From Desulfamplus magnetovallimortis (GTDB lineage Bacteria; Desulfobacterota; Desulfobacteria; Desulfobacterales; Desulfobacteraceae): a stretch of 41,451 nucleotides of DNA. How positions within the stretch are numbered: the stretch's first letter is position 1; each line of letters opens with the position of its first letter. Below the pieces are notes generated by a model that was given only the letters and a program-made list of their open reading frames with translations, made no database searches and had not been told where the DNA came from. Made by a program: the position numbers and the translations under genes. The stretch lies in assembly GCF_900170035.1 (NCBI RefSeq), contig NZ_LT828540.1, positions 947,419 through 988,869 of the forward strand, written 5' to 3'. Positions 36,237 through 41,451 of the stretch are shown one piece after another.

Positions 36237-36418
36237 CGGATTATTCTCTCATCTCTCTGTTAGGAATGAGTCCGGAAATAACTTATCCACTCTCCCACTC
36301 TCCAGAGACGAAGATGTAGCTTTGGGAGATAAGCGGGCAAGCAATTTAAGACCTGTTCCCTATTTACCGTGCAAAAAAACCTCATCATTATTATTATGAT
36401 CAGGCAGATGACGGTTCA

Positions 36419-36955
36419 TTATATCTCTTCTATTGTAATATTGGTATTAGTGTAAACACACAGAGACGCTGCAATTGCCATTGCCTCTTCCACAATTTTG
36501 CGTGGCTCAAGCTCAGTGTGGTTCATCAGAGCAAAGGCAGCCGCATGGGCACCGACACTTCCGGAACCAATGCTTATTACCCCGTGATCAGGCTCAATTA
36601 CATCACCATTGCCTGACAAAAGATAGGTATTTGTCTCATCAGCGGCAATCATCATGGCTTCAAGTCGCCTGAGATACTTGTCGGTTCGCCACTCCCTTGC
36701 AAGTTCAACAGATGCCCGTGTTAAATTACCGTTATAGCGTTCCAGCTTCTGTTCAAGTTTTTCAGCAAGATGCAGGGCATCGGCTGTGGCCCCTGCAAAA
36801 CCTGTGATAATTTTTTCATTATAGATCCGACGCACCTTTCTGGCCTTGTGTTTAGTGATGGTGCTGCCAAGAGTGACCTGGCCGTCTCCAGCCACAATCA
36901 CTTTCCCTTTATGGCGCAATGCCAATATGGTGGTACCGTGAAAAGAATCTGTCAT
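36419..36955 (-). CDS. hslV: ATP-dependent protease subunit HslV
   Basis: 178 residues, normal for the proteasome-like threonine peptidase of HslVU. MTDSFHGTTILALRHKGK shows the catalytic Thr after the short propeptide (GTT). VIAGDGQVTLG is rendered here as VIVAGDGQVTLG, and SGNGDVIEPD and IGSGSVGAHAAA are typical. It starts the hslV-hslU pair. The 36237-36418 gap to hslU holds no gene, only a trace of TTTACCGTG. Confidence 0.97.
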   Translation of the reverse strand: MTDSFHGTTILALRHKGKVIVAGDGQVTLGSTITKHKARKVRRIYNEKIITGFAGATADALHLAEKLEQKLERYNGNLTRASVELAREWRTDKYLRRLEAMMIAADETNTYLLSGNGDVIEPDHGVISIGSGSVGAHAAAFALMNHTELEPRKIVEEAMAIAASLCVYTNTNITIEEI

Positions 36956-37032
36956 TATTTGTCCTTAAAAAAAATGTGTGTAACCTTCGTAGCTTAAAAA
37001 TCTCCCTTATCATTCATATGACCAGAGGAGAG

Positions 37033-37055
37033 CAATGGCGGCCATGACGGTTTAT
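37033..37055 (+). repeat. Relic of a family B repeat end
   Basis: AATGGCGGCCATGACGGTTT resembles the stem-end plus next-unit start of the 62-bp family (GGCCATGACCGTTTACC). It lies between xerC and hslV. Only this fragment is recognisable. Confidence 0.4.
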
Positions 37056-37069
37056 CTCATACCCTTATC

Positions 37070-38068
37070 TTAACTTCTTGGATGAGATTTATCATACACC
37101 TGCATCAATTTGTCAATGGTGACGTGGGTATAAATCTGTGTGGTGGAGAGACTTGCGTGGCCAAGAATCTCCTGGATGCCTCGTAAATCAGCACCGGCAT
37201 CAAGCATATGGGTTGCAAAGGAGTGGCGCAGCATATGGGGGGTTACATGCATCGCAAGACTGCATTCTGAAACAATCTTTGTCAGTATTTTCCTCATGGA
37301 ACCATCTGTAAGGCGGCTGTTTCTGTGGTTAAGGAAAAGTGGATCAAGGCGCAGAGGTAATATGTGTCTATATTGCAAAATGGCATTCAGGGCACGTTCA
37401 CCAACTGGCACAATTCTCTCTTTATTGCCTTTTCCCAGAACCCTTATTAACTGTTGATCAAAGTTGATATCATGGAAATCAAGGGCTGCCATTTCCGAGA
37501 CCCTAATGCCGGTTGAATAGAATGTCTCAAAAATAGCAGAGTTTCTCTTTTCAAGCAGTGTTGAAGAAGGAATTGAGTCAAGCAGAAAAAAAAGATCATC
37601 AACTGTGAGAAAATCGGGAATATTGCGTTTAAGTTTGGGGAAAGGAACTGAATCAGCAGGGCTTACCTCAATTTTGCCACATTTGACCAGATAATTGTAA
37701 AAAGACTTCAGGGTGGAGAGCTTGCGAGCAACAGAGCTTTTTTTGATATCCGACTGTGCAAGGTGAATAATAAAGTCTCTGACAACACTCTTCTGGTTGT
37801 TTTTAATACAATCCAAAAACTCTTCATCATGATTCTTGTTGTTTTTAATACAACCCAAAAGCTCTTCTTCATGATCAGAAAGATATCCATCCTTTTCCAG
37901 GTAGCTATCTTTTTCCAGAAAAACTTTGTGGCTTTGTATATCAAGGGTGTAATGCTTTACAAGAAAACGCAAATATTCTTCAAGATCACTTCTATATGCA
38001 CGTAATGTGTGAGGTGAGTAACCTTTTTCAGCATCAAGACTTTCAAGAAATGAGTAAAAAAGCGACAT
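37070..38068 (-). CDS. xerC: Tyrosine recombinase XerC/XerD
   Basis: 332 residues from the ATG at 38068, which overlaps the previous stop as TAATG. Site-specific recombinase that resolves chromosome dimers at dif. Catalytic residues are all present: R189 (TGIRVSE), K213 (GKGNKER), H278 and R281 (PHMLRHSF), H304 (LGHAS) and Y313 (TQIYTH). The N-terminal core-binding domain carries an extra 35-residue stretch (about 52-93) with an internal duplication of EEXLXCIKNN, encoded by a 30-bp direct repeat. It is in the standard xerC-hslV-hslU order, which favours XerC over XerD. Confidence 0.93.
   Translation of the reverse strand: MSLFYSFLESLDAEKGYSPHTLRAYRSDLEEYLRFLVKHYTLDIQSHKVFLEKDSYLEKDGYLSDHEEELLGCIKNNKNHDEEFLDCIKNNQKSVVRDFIIHLAQSDIKKSSVARKLSTLKSFYNYLVKCGKIEVSPADSVPFPKLKRNIPDFLTVDDLFFLLDSIPSSTLLEKRNSAIFETFYSTGIRVSEMAALDFHDINFDQQLIRVLGKGNKERIVPVGERALNAILQYRHILPLRLDPLFLNHRNSRLTDGSMRKILTKIVSECSLAMHVTPHMLRHSFATHMLDAGADLRGIQEILGHASLSTTQIYTHVTIDKLMQVYDKSHPRS
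37797..37867. repeat. 30-bp direct repeat inside xerC
   Basis: Two copies (37797-37826 and 37838-37867) differ at two bases and are 41 bases apart. Each contains GTTGTTTTTAATACAA. They encode the duplicated EELLGCIKNN and EEFLDCIKNN of XerC. The spacing keeps frame only through the adjacent bases, consistent with an in-frame expansion. Confidence 0.85.
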
Positions 38069-39053
38069 TACAGACCAAGCCCTGACATTATTTTCTGCAT
38101 ATCTTCCCACACATCCTTTTTTCTTGCAGGCTTTTCAAGAAGCACAGAGGGATGCCAGGTGGGCATTACAGCAGAAGAAGTTTCACTGCCTGCTACTTGA
38201 TAAGAGAAGAATCTCCCCCTTGATTTTGTCAAAAGGTATTCCCGTCCCATGAGAACTTTAAGTGCATGGTCTCCAAGTGTACATATAATTTCAGGGCATC
38301 CTTTTTTATGACTTGTTCCATCTCATTTCTAATCTGATTAACCTGCCTGCGAACAACAGGAATTCCTTTTGTATAATCAAGGGGTAAGAAGATGCAAAGG
38401 CAGATATTTTGACGAGTCAAATGCATTGCCTTAAGAATTTTAAGGAAAAGTTCTCCTTCAGGGCATTCGTAAGGGTCAGAGATTATATTTGAAATGTCTG
38501 CATCAGGTTCTTTTGTGGAGACGTGAAGCGGAGTTTGATCAGTTAAGTGCAGTGCTTCACTGAAAAAAAGCAGTCTGGCATGGATGTCGCCATCCATTAA
38601 AAGCAAATTGTTCGGTAAAGGGAAGATGTTCTCATCCACGTTAGAGACATTAGGTTTGGAGAGATCAAGTGAGCTAACCTCTTCTGCTTTGCCGGAAACC
38701 CTGTGAATTTGGGCTTTTATTGAAAGGTTGCTAACCCTGGCTGTGTCATCTTTGGAAGAAGCAGTATATTTTGAAAATGTTTTTTTTGTGGATTTATATT
38801 TAAGATCATTGATATTTCCAAGGTTTTTATGCGTTACCTTTCCGGAAGGAATTTGCTCATGATGCTGTTGAGAAAATGAGTGACTATCATGGCTCCAAAG
38901 GTTAAGAATATCTATGGAATGCTCCGACAGCTCAATAGAATTTTGGCCGGACTCCTGATTCCATGACAACAGGGAAACAGCACCATCCAGAATTTTTTTA
39001 AACTCTTCCCTGTAAAATGACATAGAGATAAAAACCTTAGATTTTTTATTCAT
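38068..39053 (-). CDS. Family 4-like uracil-DNA glycosylase, split by a -1 frameshift
   Basis: The upstream frame (39053 to 38229) ends soon after reading EMEQVIKKDALKL. The -1 frame continues the family sequence instead: CPEIICTLGDHALKVLMG, then SRGRFFSYQ, VMPTWHPSVLL and KKDVWEDMQKIM, ending 38068. The switch point is the heptamer A_AAA_AAG at 38307-38301, a classic -1 slippery site (as in dnaX). The -1 frame stop overlaps the xerC start. The N-terminal half has a long Ser/Asn/Lys-rich linker, and the usual GEAPG catalytic loop reads SEALH, so activity is doubtful. Programmed slippage, a one-base deletion or a sequencing error are all possible. Confidence 0.7.
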
Positions 39054-39057
39054 ATCA

Positions 39058-40347
39058 TCAAATCTTTGCAAGAATACGATCAAGAAGAGTATGCGCCACC
39101 TGTTTTTTGGATGCAAGGGGAAGCTCTTCAACCGTACCGTCCCTGAAAAAAAACTTCACCTTGTTGGTATCTGATTCAAATCCTGAACCTTCCACCCCTA
39201 CAATATTCCCCACAATCATATCCAGATTCTTTTTCCTGATCTTTGCAAGGGCATTTTCATCAAGATTTTCCGTTTCTGCTGCAAATCCTGCCAGAAACTG
39301 TTTTGTTTTTCTCTCTCCTGCCATCTTCAAGATATCAGGATTTTCAACAAGATCAATGGTAAGAGCAGCATTAGCGGAAAAAGAATTAACATCTGGAAAA
39401 GAGGACGCGTCAGTAAGGTCTTGCCCCACAGCAGAAAATGTTTCTGACACGGAATGCTCTGAAACTGCATTAACCTTATCTTTTTTAATCTTGCTGCTTT
39501 TTGGCTCAAGGGGTCGGTAGTCAGCAACTGCTGCAACTTTAATTATAATATCGGCATCATCCATATTTTGCATTACAGCATCTGCCATCTCAAGGGCACT
39601 TGTAACCTTTACAACATCAACCCCAAAAGGCGGAAAAATGGATGTGTGCCCTGAGATAAGGGTAACCAGCCCTCCCCTCTTTTCCGCAGCCTCGGCAATG
39701 GCATAACCCATTTTTCCAGATGAGTGGTTGGTGATATATCTCACAGGATCAATTGCTTCCCTTGTTGGGCCTGCTGTAACAAGAATCTTTTTGCCTTCAA
39801 GATCCTTTGGATGAAAAAGCCTTACAACTCTGTCAAAAATAAGTTCCGGCTCTGGGAGACGACCGGCACCACTTGTTTTACATGCAAGTTCTCCTGTGCC
39901 AGGTTCAAGAATGGTAACTCCATCTTGTTCCAGAATATCAAGGTTGCGCTGGAGAGCACGGCTTTCATACATCCAGGTGTTCATGGAAGGGCATATCATA
40001 ACAGGAGATTTCACCGCCATCATCATTGTGGTAAGAGCATCATCTGCAATGCCACAGGCAAGTTTGCCTATGATATTTGCGGTGGCAGGAGCAATTATAA
40101 CAGCATCCGCCTCCTGTGCCCACTCTATGTGGCGGACAGAAGATTCCTTTGAGTTAAAAAGACCGGTGCAGACATCATTCTCCGACAACACACGGAATGT
40201 TGTTTCTCCCACAAACTCAAGGGCAGATGAGGTCATGACCACTTTGACATCTGCCCCTGCTTTTTTCATGAGGCGAAGAAGTTCAACTGCTTTGTATGCT
40301 GCAATTCCGCCGCATACACCAAGGATAATGTGTTTATTCTTTAGCAT
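39058..40347 (-). CDS. coaBC: Bifunctional phosphopantothenoylcysteine decarboxylase / phosphopantothenate--cysteine ligase
   Basis: 429 residues from the ATG at 40347 (MLKNKHIILGVCGG). CoaC half: H73 (VRHIEWA), PSMNTWM and the catalytic Cys in ELACKTSGAGR (C156). CoaB half: ILVTAGPTREAIDPVRYITN, AAVADYRP and SKIKK (K289). It makes 4'-phosphopantetheine for coenzyme A. A polar insertion of about 38 residues (291-328, with VSEHSVSETFSAVG) sits between SKIKK and the following strand ALTIDLVENPDIL, where most homologues have only a few residues. It ends 5 bases before the glycosylase start. Confidence 0.95.
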   Translation of the reverse strand: MLKNKHIILGVCGGIAAYKAVELLRLMKKAGADVKVVMTSSALEFVGETTFRVLSENDVCTGLFNSKESSVRHIEWAQEADAVIIAPATANIIGKLACGIADDALTTMMMAVKSPVMICPSMNTWMYESRALQRNLDILEQDGVTILEPGTGELACKTSGAGRLPEPELIFDRVVRLFHPKDLEGKKILVTAGPTREAIDPVRYITNHSSGKMGYAIAEAAEKRGGLVTLISGHTSIFPPFGVDVVKVTSALEMADAVMQNMDDADIIIKVAAVADYRPLEPKSSKIKKDKVNAVSEHSVSETFSAVGQDLTDASSFPDVNSFSANAALTIDLVENPDILKMAGERKTKQFLAGFAAETENLDENALAKIRKKNLDMIVGNIVGVEGSGFESDTNKVKFFFRDGTVEELPLASKKQVAHTLLDRILAKI

Positions 40348-40448
40348 ATCCGAAAGAGTAATCCTTATTTTTTTGTGACAAATCCATGAAATAAAAACCA
40401 ATAGAACTCACCATGATTTCCCACAAATTAAAAAAACACAAACAAATC

Positions 40449-40958
40449 TCATTCAAAAAGAGTGCTTTCTCCCAACGGTTGAACTCCAGGAACTGTTTCT
40501 GCGACAGCAGGGGCAACACCTATCTCGGCATACGTATAAAACTCCTTTTCCCGAAGTGTAATAACTGCCCATCTGGAAGATTTATGAAAAATCATAATTG
40601 TTGATGCAGGGGATTTTATCTGACTTACCACATCCCAGTTATCTTTCTGCATGTTGTTGTTAAAAAAATTGAAAAGGGAGTTAATCTCAATTCTGCCCTT
40701 AAGTGTTAAAATACCTGATGTGTATCCAGGAGTACTGACCACAACAGTTGATTCGTTAACTACTGCAAGATCTTTTGGTACAAGAACATCATCAAAGTCA
40801 TAATAAAGAGCAGTGGGTTCACGGGAAACTGCCGGAGAAGGTGTGGCAGATGTTCTGCTGTTTTTATCAGCAGCCATGTTACTGCTGCATCCTGAAAAAA
40901 ACACCAAAGAGAATAAAACCATAATAACTGCGTTTATTTTTTTAGTCGAGAGATCCAT
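40449..40958 (-). CDS. Hypothetical lipoprotein, 169 aa
   Basis: Start at 40958 because CCGGAGGTAAA precedes it; the upstream in-frame ATGs lack a site. A signal (INAVIMVLFSLVFF) ends in the lipobox FSGC, followed by a Ser/Pro/Thr linker and a folded domain with YDFDDVLVPKDLAV, STPGYTSGILTLKGRIEINS and FFNNNMQKDNWDV. That domain resembles a conserved family of deltaproteobacterial lipoproteins whose function I do not know. It precedes coaBC by about 100 bases. Confidence 0.75.
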   Translation of the reverse strand: MDLSTKKINAVIMVLFSLVFFSGCSSNMAADKNSRTSATPSPAVSREPTALYYDFDDVLVPKDLAVVNESTVVVSTPGYTSGILTLKGRIEINSLFNFFNNNMQKDNWDVVSQIKSPASTIMIFHKSSRWAVITLREKEFYTYAEIGVAPAVAETVPGVQPLGESTLFE

Positions 40959-40984
40959 TTTACCTCCGGATACATTTATAGTAT

Positions 40985-41040
40985 TTATATTAAATAATAC
41001 GATGATAATATTTGGATTAAATAATACGGTGCTAATACGC
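40985..41040 (-). repeat. Short direct repeat upstream of the lipoprotein gene
   Basis: On the minus strand CGTATTATTTAAT occurs twice, 29 bases apart, in A+T-rich sequence before the lipoprotein start. It could be part of its promoter or a small local duplication; no clear -35/-10 pair was found. Confidence 0.4.
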
Positions 41041-41084
41041 AACAAATTTAAAAGTATAGTAATTTCCATTTTATCTATTGTAAA

Positions 41085-41451
41085 CAGGCATGATTGATTA
41101 CGTATCAATCACTCTCAAATATAAAAATGATAGCCATTTTCACGGTAAAACGTCATGGCTGCCATCCATCCACCCCCGAATGTAAAAAATTGTATCCATT
41201 TCCACGGTAAACAGGCATGATTGATTACGTATCAATCACCCCCAAATATAAAAATGATAGTCATCTTCACGGTAAACCTTCATGGCCAAACATCCGGCCT
41301 CCCCCGACTATGAAAACAATGTATCCATTTCCACGGTAAACGGACATGGCTGGCGCTCAGCCACCCCCGACCATGGAAATAATGTATCCATTTCCACGGT
41401 AAACGGGCATGGCTGCCATCCAGCCACCCCCGAATATAGAAAATTGTATCC
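41085..41451 (-). repeat. Family B hairpin repeat array, six units, runs off right edge
   Basis: Read on the minus strand, units end near 41085, 41150, 41212, 41277, 41341 and 41404, the last cut by the window edge. Stems differ but keep pairing: TGATTGAT with ATCAATCA in two units, GGCC with GGCC in one, GGCTG with CAGCC in another. The conserved body is TTTACCGTGGAAATGGATAC then CGGGGG. No coding frame explains it. Confidence 0.92.

Overview
The window looks like a chromosomal segment of a low-GC Desulfobacterota bacterium, probably a Desulfobacteraceae-like sulfate reducer. This is inferred from the housekeeping gene order coaBC-udg-xerC-hslV-hslU-argB-argD-argF-argG-argH-folK, a selenocysteine tRNA gene, a Cys-containing PAS kinase and many intergenic hairpin repeats. 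It was not confirmed by any search.

Left edge (1-6538, minus strand): a BREX phage-defence locus. It reads brxA, brxB, brxC, then remnants of a small gene, then a ParA/MinD-like ATPase with a KGGVGRT P-loop that runs off the window. The expected pglX, pglZ and brxL would lie beyond the left edge. The locus sits at the 3' end of selC (tRNA-Sec, 7221-7318), a classic kind of island boundary. Between them are a tiny charged ORF and short tandem repeats. A 22-bp repeat array and a 62-bp hairpin repeat array lie on the 5' side of selC.

Middle (8.0-18.9 kb, plus strand): a PepT-like aminopeptidase, the nickel-pincer cofactor enzyme LarC, recA, a small ORF overlapping alaS, alaS, a lone YejB-type ABC permease, a periplasmic solute-binding protein and a three-PAS histidine kinase. 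Several intergenic gaps carry families of hairpin repeats.

Accessory patch (19.1-26.4 kb, mostly minus strand): two unknown proteins, a RhuM-family protein, the C-terminal part of a type IIG-like restriction-modification protein, an EVE-like domain protein, a broken Nudix gene, a Cys-rich protein and another broken ORF. Three attC-like inverted repeats lie among these genes. One appears to be split by two ORF-less group II introns, one nested inside the other. The patch is best read as a decayed cassette or defence region; no integrase is visible.

Right part (26.4-41.0 kb, minus strand): tRNA-Gly and tRNA-Cys with a strong terminator, then a long co-directional housekeeping block. In order of transcription it holds a lipoprotein gene, coaBC, a family-4-like uracil-DNA glycosylase gene split at an A_AAA_AAG slippery heptamer, xerC, hslV, hslU, the arginine genes argB-D-F-G-H, a small lipoprotein gene, folK, a small transaldolase gene and pgsA. 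Several of these proteins carry polar, low-complexity insertions. The right edge is another array of the 62-bp hairpin repeats.
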